Shown here piece by piece: positions 1 to 7,661 of a DNA stretch of 64,000 bases. Positions within the stretch are counted from its first letter, which is position 1; each line of letters starts with the position of its first letter. The notes beneath the pieces are model-generated. The model made no database searches. It saw nothing but the letters and a program-made list of their open reading frames with translations, and was not told the DNA's origin. The position numbers were made by a program, and so were the translations under genes. Source of the stretch: JABWBD01 sp040768665 (GTDB lineage Bacteria; Planctomycetota; Planctomycetia; Pirellulales; Thermoguttaceae); assembly GCA_040768665.1 (NCBI GenBank), contig JAXGMN010000015.1, positions 218,242 through 282,241 of the forward strand, in the 5' to 3' direction.

Positions 1-908
1 GCAACCTCGCTCGGCAGATCGCGATTGGTGGTCGCCAGCACGCGGACGTCGACGGCGATCGAATGGCTGGACCCGACGCGCTCGAAGCTCTTTTCCTGCA
101 GTACGCGCAGCAGTTTCGCCTGCAGCGGCAGTTCGATCTCGGTCACTTCGTCCAGGAGAATGGAGCCTCCGCCTGCGAGCTCGAAGCGGCCGGTCCGTGC
201 GGTTTCCGCGCCGGTGAAAGCGCCGCGCTCATGTCCGAAGAGCTCGCTTTCCATGAGTTGCGCGGAGAGCACCGGGCAGTTGAGGCTCACCAGCGGGCCG
301 TTGCGCCGGTTGCTGGCGGCGTGGACGGCCTGGGCGACCAGTTCCTTGCCGGTGCCGCTCTCGCCGGCAATGAGCACCGTTTCAGGCGTGGGAGCCACTT
401 GGGCGATCTTCGCGCGCAGCGCTTGCATGGGCGGGCTCGATCCGATCATTTCCGGCACAGAGAACCGCGGCGCCCCGGCCTCGGGGGCGTCGTGCATCCG
501 CACGAGGTGTCCGTGACGGATCGCCTGGGCGACGAGTTGTTCGAGCCGGTCGACGTCGAACGGTTTCTCGATGTAGTCGAAGGCCCCGTGGCGCATTGCT
601 TCGACGGCCGTGCTCACGGAGGCGTGCGCCGTGACCATCACGACCTGAGCCCGGTAGCGCCGGTGCTCGAGTTGAATGATGAACTCGACCCCGCTCATCC
701 CCGGCATCTTCAAGTCGGTGACGATGCAATCGAACGCGTCCTGCCCCACGACCTGGAGCGCTTCGGCGGCGCTGGAGCAGCAATTGACGAGGTGGCCGGC
801 GTGGCGGAGCACCTCGGCCATCGACTCGCGCGCCTGGGGATGATCGTCGACGACGAGAACCCGGCCGGTGCCGCCGAAAGCACATGGACCGCTGACGTGG
901 GTTTTCAT
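1..908 (-). CDS. Sigma-54-dependent response regulator (NtrC/FlrC type), 3' end outside window
   Basis: Cytoplasmic transcription activator for RNA polymerase with sigma-54. The visible 302 residues hold a receiver domain (about 15-125; acidic pair D21/D22, phospho-acceptor D65, conserved K115 in EKPF) and the start of the AAA+ domain: Walker A GESGTGKE (182-189), the sigma-54-contacting loop GAFTGA (229-234), and Walker B ending LLDE near 253. The rest of the ATPase and the DNA-binding domain lie beyond base 1. The ATG overlaps the stop of the histidine kinase by four bases (ATGA), so the two are translationally coupled and almost certainly a cognate pair. With the FlgN-like gene next door, the best guess is a flagellar regulator of the FlrC/FleR kind; that role is inferred from context. 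The domain assignment is secure. Confidence 0.93.
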   Translation of the reverse strand, partial: MKTHVSGPCAFGGTGRVLVVDDHPQARESMAEVLRHAGHLVNCCSSAAEALQVVGQDAFDCIVTDLKMPGMSGVEFIIQLEHRRYRAQVVMVTAHASVSTAVEAMRHGAFDYIEKPFDVDRLEQLVAQAIRHGHLVRMHDAPEAGAPRFSVPEMIGSSPPMQALRAKIAQVAPTPETVLIAGESGTGKELVAQAVHAASNRRNGPLVSLNCPVLSAQLMESELFGHERGAFTGAETARTGRFELAGGGSILLDEVTEIELPLQAKLLRVLQEKSFERVGSSHSIAVDVRVLATTNRDLPSEV

Positions 909-1759
909 GCTGCGTGCTCCTGCGAGATGCGGGGAAGGATGAGCGTGAAAACGGCTCCGCCATCCGGTCCGTTCGCGGCGGTGACTCGTCCACCGTGGGC
1001 CTCGGCAATCCGGTAGACGATGGCCAGCCCGAGCCCCGTGCCGCCGGGCTTGGTCGTGAAGAACGGTTCGAAGGCCCGCCGCACCGCGTCGTCGGAGAGT
1101 CCTTCCCCGCTATCGGACACTTGCAGCTCGAGCCCGGTCTGCTTTGAGCGGGCGCGGAACCGGAGCAGGCCGCCGTGGGGCATCGCGTCGACGGCGTTGA
1201 GAACGAGGTTCAGCACGGCACGCCGGATCATGTCGTAGTCGGCACGGATCAACAGACCCGGCGGCGACTCGCTGCCGGTCTGGATGGCCTGCGCCGCGAG
1301 CTGAGGCGCCAGCGAGGCGAAAAGGTCGTCGACCAGGCCGGCAATCGGGAAAGTCCGCCATTGCGGGTCGCGATCGGAAGTGAACTGGAGCAGATCGTTT
1401 ACCGTGGCGTCGAGGTCGGTGAAGCCGGCCGCGATCTTGTCGAGGATCCGGAGGCTTTCCGCGTCGGAGAGGATGCGCCGGCGCAACAGGCTCAGGTAGA
1501 GCGTCACCGGAACGAGATTGTTGCGGACCTCGTGCGCGACGTGCGACGCCATCTGCCCCAGATCGGCCAGCCGGTTCTTGCGGGCCAGTTCCCGGTTTTT
1601 TGCCTTCAGTTCCTCCGTCAAGCGATGGACCTCGCCGCGAAGGGTCTCGTGGGTTTGCTCCAGGCGCAGGGTGGCGGCATGCCACGCAGCCAGGACCGAC
1701 TCCAGGCTGGCGTCGCCGTCGAGTGCGAGGGGATCGGGTGTCGTGAGAGATGTTGTCAT
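905..1759 (-). CDS. Cytoplasmic sensor histidine kinase, partner of the sigma-54 regulator
   Basis: A 284-residue kinase with no membrane segment and no recognisable PAS domain. The N-terminal 30-65 region is a charged coiled coil. The H-box HVAHEVRN places the phosphorylated His at 76. The HATPase domain follows with N-box NLVLNAVDAM, G1 DSGEGL and G2 GGTGLGLAIV. It should autophosphorylate and pass phosphate to D65 of the regulator encoded immediately downstream, which it overlaps by four bases. Lack of a periplasmic sensor fits an intracellular cue, as in FlrB/FleS kinases that report flagellar assembly. That comparison is contextual, not proven. A candidate sigma-54 promoter and a 13-bp inverted repeat lie just upstream. 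Confidence 0.92.
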   Translation of the reverse strand: MTTSLTTPDPLALDGDASLESVLAAWHAATLRLEQTHETLRGEVHRLTEELKAKNRELARKNRLADLGQMASHVAHEVRNNLVPVTLYLSLLRRRILSDAESLRILDKIAAGFTDLDATVNDLLQFTSDRDPQWRTFPIAGLVDDLFASLAPQLAAQAIQTGSESPPGLLIRADYDMIRRAVLNLVLNAVDAMPHGGLLRFRARSKQTGLELQVSDSGEGLSDDAVRRAFEPFFTTKPGGTGLGLAIVYRIAEAHGGRVTAANGPDGGAVFTLILPRISQEHAA

Positions 1760-1828
1760 CGGGTGATCAGCTATCCAAGCTCAATTTGCGCGGTGTGCCG
1801 CTGCTTGTGATTGGACGGATTCTCCACT

Positions 1829-1844
1829 TGCATAAGACTTACCA
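1829..1844 (-). promoter_or_regulatory. Candidate sigma-54 promoter inside an inverted repeat
   Basis: On the minus strand TGGTAAGTCTTATGCA carries GG and GC with the exact -24/-12 spacing of sigma-54 promoters; the CAC and the first T of TTGC are not conserved. It lies about 70 bases upstream of the kinase ATG at 1759. A perfect 13-bp inverted repeat (CTGCTTGTGATTG at 1801-1813, its complement at 1845-1857) brackets it and could be an operator or a hairpin. Autoregulation by the sigma-54 activator of this operon is possible but inferred. Confidence 0.35.
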
Positions 1845-1896
1845 CAATCACAAGCAGTGGAAACCTCCAAATTACCAAAACACTCTCCGTCGTCTC

Positions 1897-2349
1897 CTAC
1901 CTGTCCGAGCAAAGGTCCAGTTGATGTGCGGAGAAGGCGGCCGCCGCGGCATACGCTCCGCATGCCTGGCCGGCGTGCTGAATGCCTTGGAGTTGATGGG
2001 CCGCTTCGTCCCGCCGGCGAATCAGTTCCTGCTCGCTCCGCTTTTCCTGGGCAAGCGTCTCGGCCAGCAATCGCTCGCACCGCTTGACCTGTTCGGCGCA
2101 ACTGCGCCGCTTCTGGGGTGATCTCCAGCGGCGAGCGTCGGGATCCTGGTCGCGGAACGGATCCAGCCGCCGCTCGATCGACTGCATGCGTGCGAGGACC
2201 TCCTGTTTCGCCGACAAGAGGTCGAGCAGGCTGGTGATGCTTCCCTCTTCGACCAGCTCGAACTGTCTCCGGCCCATGTCGCGCAACTGGACAAGGCACT
2301 GGAGCTTGCGGTCGATCAGGTCGCTGAGCAGATCGGTTTCGTATTCCAT
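1897..2349 (-). CDS. FlgN-like coiled-coil protein
   Basis: A 150-residue, mostly helical, charged protein without signal peptide or membrane segment. The N-terminal half (LLSDLIDRKL..., K-x-E-x-L near residues 55-60) looks like FlgN, the cytoplasmic chaperone for hook-filament junction proteins; a middle stretch is rich in Lys, Arg and Cys, and the C-terminus is Ala-rich. The ATG at 2349 was chosen because its A is also the last base of the upstream TPR gene's TAA (TAATG), a coupling arrangement; an upstream in-frame start would overlap that gene. The kinase gene follows about 140 bases downstream. Sequence similarity is weak, so the FlgN assignment leans on composition, size and neighbours; it may simply be an unassigned coiled-coil protein. 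Confidence 0.55.
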   Translation of the reverse strand: MEYETDLLSDLIDRKLQCLVQLRDMGRRQFELVEEGSITSLLDLLSAKQEVLARMQSIERRLDPFRDQDPDARRWRSPQKRRSCAEQVKRCERLLAETLAQEKRSEQELIRRRDEAAHQLQGIQHAGQACGAYAAAAAFSAHQLDLCSDR

Positions 2350-4811
2350 TATGCGGCTGTCAACTGTTCCAGAAGTGCAGCCCACTGGCTGCGCGAATAA
2401 TTGGTCGTTACTTCGAAGGGGACGTCGGGCTTCATCCTCGCCAGCACGATCTTCGCCTGTTCCAGGGTGCCACGGGCCTCCGCCGGCTTGTCCAGTCGCC
2501 GGTAGGTCCTCGCAAGCTGGAGGTAAGCGGTGAGCACTTCCGGCCTCCCCTGGTACCGGTTCGTCACCATGACGTAAGCTTTGACTGCTTCCTCGTACCG
2601 GCGAAGTTCGAAGAGCATCTGCCCGATCATGAAATAGCAGTTGCGGAGCGTCATCTTCTCGAGGTCATCGAGTTCATCGGTCTCCTGGCGGCGGGCGAGT
2701 GTCTCCTGGATGCCTCGGTATGCGGCAAGCGCCGCATCCAGGTGCTCGCGAGTTTCCTGGGAACGGGCCATGCGAACGTTTTCGACCCGGTCCTGCTCAA
2801 GCCGTTTTCCCAGCCGCCGGGCGGTGAGCCGGTGGGAGTCGGCGATGAGGTACTTGGCTTCGATCGCGCGGGGCGCACCGGGATAGCGCTCGATGGCTTC
2901 CTCGAGTCGCTCGATGGCCTTGTCGTACTCCCCCTCTCGATGCAACAGGCGGCCGAGCTCGAAGAGCGATTCTCGCCACTCCTTGCTGGCGGGCGTGAGG
3001 AGTTCTCCGCTTAAGTTTTCGTGAAGAAACTGCTTCGCCTGCTGGATACTTCCTTTTTCCATTTGTGCGCGGGCCGCTACCAGTCTGGCGCTGAAGGCCG
3101 CAGCGTCGCGGGGATGGAATTCCACGCATTCCCCGCATGCCGCAATCGCTTCGTCGACCCGATCCAGGGCGAGCAGCGCCTCGGCCAGGCCTACCAGTGC
3201 CCGCGGATGTCGCCGCCGCGACTCGTTTTTCAGGTAGGAAGCGAAGAGCGTTGCGGCGCCGCGAAAGTCGTGACCTGCCAGGCAGGCCTCGGCGGCTTCC
3301 CAGAGATCATCCGGGTACTCGCGGTCGGCGATTCTCAGCCGGGAGAGCCGTTCGAACTCCCGTCCGGCCCACCGGAGCTTTTCCCGACCGGCGATTTGTA
3401 AGCGGGTCCTGGTGCTCGGCGGAAGCGAGGCCGCTTGCCCCAGCATACTGTGTCCCCAATCCCGGCTTGTCTGTGCGGCAAGCTCCATCTGCTGCGTGCG
3501 AGGAAACAGCGGGTGGAACAGCCGGATCAGCCGACTGCACCAATCGAACTTCTCCGCCGCGAGGTACTCGCGATAAGCAAGCAGGATACACCGCCGAAGT
3601 TCGACCGCGGAGATCCACGGATTCACGAAGCCTTGGCTGCTCGAGATCCGGGAAAGCACGTTGCCATAGCGCGCCAGGGCCCGCTGATCGTCGCCCAGTC
3701 GCCGCGCGATTTCTCCCTCCTGGAATACGGCGGCGAACTCCTCCGGAGTGTCCGGGCACTTCTTGCGAGTCATCTCGAATTGCTTGAGGGCCGCACGGTA
3801 ATCCTCGACTTCCCGGAAGCACACGCCGATGAGATACGCAGCCTTGCGGCCGGCATCCGCCCCAAGGGTATCGCGGCTCTCCGCTTCCCGGAAGACGCCG
3901 ATCGCGGCCTCGATCTTTTCGCGGTCAACACGTTCGGCTTTCGGCACGCCGCCCGCATCCGCGGCATCGGCGCCGCTGCCCGCTTCCTTCGCCTGGTGAA
4001 GGAGGATCCGGCCTTCGAGGACGAGCGCCTCGGCTCGGTCCCGGGCGTCCGGCGGGATCCGGGAAAGCGTTTCGAGACACTCCGCGATGCGGACGAGGGC
4101 AAGCAGAACTCTCGCTCGCTGGAGCAGACCTTGCTGGTGTTGGCGAGGCGTGAGCGTGCGGTCGGCGAGGTACGAGTCGTTCGCTTGCAGGGCCTCGTCG
4201 TACCGGGGCGAAGAGTCGTTGGCGCAAGCTTCTGCAAGCAGGTAAAGGATCTCGGGCCTCTCATCCGGATTCTGTTCGAGCGCTTCGCTGAGCACGGGGC
4301 GGCTCGCGGCGATCTGATCGCTCAAGTACAAGGAACGCCCGAGCAGCAGAAGACCCTCGCCTTCACGGCCCGCCGGAAAACCGCGGTCGCGGGCTTCTTC
4401 CAAGTACCTTGAAGCGACCATGTAGAGTTCCTTGCGGCCGGTCGTCCATGTCTGATCTGCTTCATAGGCGGCCGCGGCTCCGAGGACGAAGGCAAGTTCG
4501 CCGAGCGATTCTGACGAGACGCGTCCCGGTTCCCGGAGCGATTCGGCCATGCGTCGCGCATCGGAAAACTGCCCGGCATCGAGCGCCTCCAGGGCCGTCG
4601 GGAGTGTGAATTCCGCCGCCGCCGGGCCGAGAACGAACCAGATTCCGACTGCAGCGCCGACCGAGGCCAGGCAGGAGATCACCAGCATGCCCGCTTTCAA
4701 CCGATTGGCGCCCGCCCATTGCTTTACCGCGGGGAAGACTGCACGGACGGACAACCGGCGCTCGGACGATTCGGTTGCCTGGTGTTCGTCGGGGTGCAGT
4801 TCGGTGGACAT
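2349..4811 (-). CDS. Membrane-anchored TPR-repeat protein
   Basis: An 820-residue protein with a 40-residue basic cytoplasmic leader, one transmembrane helix at about 40-64, then a long TPR solenoid, for example the unit GEYDKAIERLEEAIERYPGA near the C-terminal third and RYEEAVKAYVMVTNRYQGRP later. Such proteins scaffold envelope complexes through peptide or protein binding. No catalytic motif is visible. Its stop codon overlaps the start of the FlgN-like gene, so it probably heads that operon. A TTGACA-type promoter candidate lies about 150 bases upstream. Specific function unknown. Confidence 0.85.
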   Translation of the reverse strand: MSTELHPDEHQATESSERRLSVRAVFPAVKQWAGANRLKAGMLVISCLASVGAAVGIWFVLGPAAAEFTLPTALEALDAGQFSDARRMAESLREPGRVSSESLGELAFVLGAAAAYEADQTWTTGRKELYMVASRYLEEARDRGFPAGREGEGLLLLGRSLYLSDQIAASRPVLSEALEQNPDERPEILYLLAEACANDSSPRYDEALQANDSYLADRTLTPRQHQQGLLQRARVLLALVRIAECLETLSRIPPDARDRAEALVLEGRILLHQAKEAGSGADAADAGGVPKAERVDREKIEAAIGVFREAESRDTLGADAGRKAAYLIGVCFREVEDYRAALKQFEMTRKKCPDTPEEFAAVFQEGEIARRLGDDQRALARYGNVLSRISSSQGFVNPWISAVELRRCILLAYREYLAAEKFDWCSRLIRLFHPLFPRTQQMELAAQTSRDWGHSMLGQAASLPPSTRTRLQIAGREKLRWAGREFERLSRLRIADREYPDDLWEAAEACLAGHDFRGAATLFASYLKNESRRRHPRALVGLAEALLALDRVDEAIAACGECVEFHPRDAAAFSARLVAARAQMEKGSIQQAKQFLHENLSGELLTPASKEWRESLFELGRLLHREGEYDKAIERLEEAIERYPGAPRAIEAKYLIADSHRLTARRLGKRLEQDRVENVRMARSQETREHLDAALAAYRGIQETLARRQETDELDDLEKMTLRNCYFMIGQMLFELRRYEEAVKAYVMVTNRYQGRPEVLTAYLQLARTYRRLDKPAEARGTLEQAKIVLARMKPDVPFEVTTNYSRSQWAALLEQLTAA

Positions 4812-4960
4812 GGTTTACTCGCGAAATATCTCCCGGGTGGCGGGAGTGGCGCAAGCGGTCGCTCGCACCGCTGGTTGATCGAGGTTTTCCTCCCGAGAAG
4901 CGACTACTGTCTCATGGCCCGTCCTCGTTGCACTGAGAAAAGACGAGAAAAAGCGGGCGG

Positions 4961-4990
4961 TTTGTACCTGAAATCGTCGAGGGCTGTCAA
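4961..4990 (-). promoter_or_regulatory. Candidate housekeeping promoter for the TPR gene
   Basis: On the minus strand a perfect -35 TTGACA is followed after 18 bases by TACAAA (four of six matches to TATAAT). It lies about 150 bases upstream of the ATG at 4811, within the 314-base gap 4812-5125, which otherwise shows no gene or repeat. Confidence 0.35.
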
Positions 4991-5125
4991 TGCAGTTTCG
5001 CGAGGCCATGCCGCCCAGCGGGGCGTCAGTGGGGGCTAACGCGATGGGGCAGTGAGCGGAACCGGAAGAGGTAGATCGACGGCCCTGCGCCGGGCGGTCG
5101 AACGAGGGCCACGAACGTGGAATCG

Positions 5126-5881
5126 CTACTTGCCGGCCGGTTGGCTTGCCGGAGTGATCTGCTCGATGATCCAGCGGTCGACGTCGCGAAGCGTTTGGGG
5201 GGCGAGCTGGTGGGCGCAGGGGTACTGCCGAAGCGTGATCGACATGCCCGCCGTATGGAAGAGGCGCAGATCGTCGCAGGCATGCTCGGGCGAGTAAAGA
5301 TGGCTGTCGCGCCCGACTGCAAGAAAAATCGGAATCCGCCGCGCCAGGTTCAATTGACGAAGCGGATGGTGCATTCGGGGAAACCTGCCGCCGACGGACA
5401 GCACACCGGCGAACTTTTCCGGATGGTTCATTGCCAGGCGAAACGCCATCGTGCCGCCGCAGTCGAACCCCGCGAGAAACACACGCTGACGGTGGACGGT
5501 AAATCTTTGCTGAACGGTCTCTACCGCTTCGAACACGCGTTCGGCTGCCGCATCGATGTGGTCGGGCGACTGCGGCCAGCAATCCTGTCTGCCCTCGGAC
5601 GCGGCGTCGGGGTGGAGAAACCCGCGAGGAGCTACCGCAACGTAGTTTCGCATGCTCACCAGCGGCATGATCCGCATAAGCTGACGCTCATCGGCGTCAG
5701 GCCCATGCAGCCAGACAAGCAGGGGGTAGGCGTAGCGCGGCTCGTAGTGGACCGGGGCGAAGACACAACGCGAACTGTCGTACTCGGTGCGGCACAGCCC
5801 GCTTTCGATCGAGAAGGACGACGGTTCCGAGGCGGTTTCCGTGGGACGCCCGAGCGGGGCGGGCCGATCGATTTGGTTCAT
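5126..5881 (-). CDS. Phospholipase/carboxylesterase-family alpha/beta hydrolase with Asp at the nucleophile
   Basis: A 251-residue alpha/beta-hydrolase related to the PF02230 carboxylesterase group. The oxyanion strand LLVWLHGPDADE is at 54-65, and the acid and histidine are probably D192 (GRDSHLYSPEH) and H224 (YPCAHQL). The nucleophile elbow, normally G-F-S-Q-G, reads G-F-D-C-G-G with D140 at the Ser position and C141 after it. The codons GAC TGC are clear. An Asp nucleophile is the haloalkane-dehalogenase arrangement, while Cys is used in dienelactone hydrolases, so the protein could be inactive or have a different chemistry. No signal peptide is evident. It is monocistronic as far as can be seen. 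Confidence 0.82.
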   Translation of the reverse strand: MNQIDRPAPLGRPTETASEPSSFSIESGLCRTEYDSSRCVFAPVHYEPRYAYPLLVWLHGPDADERQLMRIMPLVSMRNYVAVAPRGFLHPDAASEGRQDCWPQSPDHIDAAAERVFEAVETVQQRFTVHRQRVFLAGFDCGGTMAFRLAMNHPEKFAGVLSVGGRFPRMHHPLRQLNLARRIPIFLAVGRDSHLYSPEHACDDLRLFHTAGMSITLRQYPCAHQLAPQTLRDVDRWIIEQITPASQPAGK

Positions 5882-5993
5882 GATCGTGATGTACTCTCGC
5901 GAGTCGCAGGAAGTATCGGATAAAACGAATGACCGGGATGAGAACCAACAACCTGCAGGTGCTTCCGTGCGGTGCTATAACCAGAGCTATCCG

Positions 5994-6023
5994 ACTCTAC
6001 CCGATGCCCCGCCATGCTGTCAA
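5994..6023 (-). promoter_or_regulatory. Candidate promoter for the hydrolase gene
   Basis: On the minus strand TTGACA, an 18-base spacer and TAGAGT (four of six to TATAAT), about 115 bases upstream of the ATG at 5881. The -35 is perfect and the -10 is weak. Confidence 0.35.
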
Positions 6024-6144
6024 CGCCACACGCGAGGGAATACCGGATGCAAGCAGGTTGGCCGGGCCGGAAACACAGCCTGGAGCATAGAGTTCGAGCG
6101 AGTGAGCGGAGCGTGCGGAATACCGTCCCGAAGCAGCCGTTAGC

Positions 6145-6442
6145 GCTGCTAGCACCAAACGGTTTTTCCAGCTGTTGGCATTTACTTTTGGATGTCGCGA
6201 ATGCCCGCGGCTTGTCCGCGGGATGGTTACGTTCTCTGCTACATACGCCACGATCGCCGCTATCCCCTTGGTTTCGCCCGCGGCGGCAAAGCCGCCGCGG
6301 GCGAAACCAAGGGGTGGCACGCGGAGGTTCCTGTAGCGGCAAGCGTGAGCCTCCCGCGGACAAGCCGCGGGCATCCTTTCTAAAACCGTGCCGTGTCAAA
6401 ACGGACACTTCCAGTCGAAAAAACCGTTTGCTGCTAGCACCG
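6145..6442. mobile_element. 298-bp nested inverted-repeat element (MITE-like)
   Basis: Three nested symmetries mark one unit. The ends are imperfect terminal inverted repeats of 23 bases (core TGCTAGCA then AAACGGTTTTT, two mismatches) at 6145-6167 and about 6418-6440. Inside, 6201-6223 is a perfect 23-base inverted match to 6352-6374, and each of these arms is itself a small CCCGCGG/CCGCGGG hairpin. The centre is a perfect 24-base stem with an AAA loop, 6264-6287 against 6291-6314. There is no credible coding capacity. It ends 11 bases before the malate dehydrogenase stop codon. It is probably a non-autonomous element, or a long cruciform that may also end transcription of mdh. Confidence 0.75.
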
Positions 6443-6453
6443 GCGGCTGCAAC

Positions 6454-7404
6454 TTACGTCTGGTCGGTAAGTCTTGCCATGGTTGCCACGAGATTCTTCA
6501 CGGCATCGACGCTCTTCTGGAATCCTGCGCGTTCGGTTTCCGTCAGTTCAAGTTCGATGACCCGCTCGACTCCCGCCGCCCCGAGAATGACCGGTACGCC
6601 GACGTAGTACCCTCCGACGCCGTACTCCTTGTCGCAGTACGCCGCACAGGGGATCAGTCGTTTCTTGTCGCGGACGATTGCCTCAACCATCTGCGCCGTT
6701 GCCGCGGCCGGGGCATAGTAGGCGCTGCCGGTCTTCAGCAGCTTGACGATCTCCGCGCCGCCGTCGCGGGTCCGCTGTACGATTTCGTCCAGGCGTTTGG
6801 GCTCGATCAACTGCAGGATGGGGATTCCACCGACCGAGGTGCAACTCGGAATCGGCACCATCGTGTCGCCATGGCCGCCCAGCAGCATCGCCGAGATGTC
6901 TTCGACGCTCACGCCCAATTCCATCGCCAGGAAAGCGCGGAATCGCGCGGTATCCAACACGCCGGCCTGGCCCATCACCCTTCGGTGCGGGAATCCGGTG
7001 ACCTGCTGGGCCCGCTGAACCATGGCATCCAGCGGATTGCTGACGACAATCACGATTGCCTCAGGGCTGGTGCGGCGGATCTCTTCGGCGACGCTGCCTA
7101 CGATGCGGGCATTCGTGTTCAGAAGATCGTCGCGGCTCATCCCCGGCTTGCGAGGAATGCCGGCAGTAATCACCACGACATCGCTACCGGCCGTGTCATC
7201 GTAACGGGTTGTGCCGACGAGCTTGCAGTCAAACCCCATGATGGGCGAGGATTGCATCAGATCGAGTGCCTTACCGGCGGGCATCCCCTCCGTTTGCGGA
7301 ATATCGAGCAGGACGATATCGCCCAGTTCCGCCGCAGCACACCAATGCGCCGTGGTGGCCCCGACGTTTCCGGCGCCGATGACGCTGATCTTCGCACGTT
7401 TCAT
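6454..7404 (-). CDS. mdh: Malate dehydrogenase (LDH-like type)
   Basis: Catalyses NAD-dependent interconversion of malate and oxaloacetate in the TCA cycle. The 316-residue protein shows the Rossmann loop GAGNVG (10-15), D34 at the end of the second strand (prefers NAD over NADP), substrate-binding R85 and R91 in the loop IPRKPGMSR, N123, R154 (LDTARF) and catalytic H178 in GGHGD. R85 together with the GMSR loop favours malate over lactate specificity. The ATG at 7404 is preferred over 7413 because an AGGGGG ribosome site sits nine bases upstream of it and abuts the earlier ATG. It follows the VWA operon after about 257 bases without a gene, so it is probably transcribed separately. Confidence 0.97.
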   Translation of the reverse strand: MKRAKISVIGAGNVGATTAHWCAAAELGDIVLLDIPQTEGMPAGKALDLMQSSPIMGFDCKLVGTTRYDDTAGSDVVVITAGIPRKPGMSRDDLLNTNARIVGSVAEEIRRTSPEAIVIVVSNPLDAMVQRAQQVTGFPHRRVMGQAGVLDTARFRAFLAMELGVSVEDISAMLLGGHGDTMVPIPSCTSVGGIPILQLIEPKRLDEIVQRTRDGGAEIVKLLKTGSAYYAPAAATAQMVEAIVRDKKRLIPCAAYCDKEYGVGGYYVGVPVILGAAGVERVIELELTETERAGFQKSVDAVKNLVATMARLTDQT

Positions 7405-7661
7405 CGTGATCATCCCCCTTGCGGATGCGGGTCAGGAGCAGGAATGCTGCGGGTGCAGCGCAAAACGGAAGCCACTCGGGCAGGAATCGTACCCAAGTAT
7501 GAAAACTATAGACGGGAAGTCAAGGCACGCAGCAAGGCGGTGCAAACGATGACCGTCCAGCTTGCCAACGGCTACTGCCGATACCTCGGAAAAATTACCG
7601 GAACCTACACGGGGCCCTGGTCGCTCGCCGTTTTCGTCCCGGACCCCGCCCCTTGCGAAGG

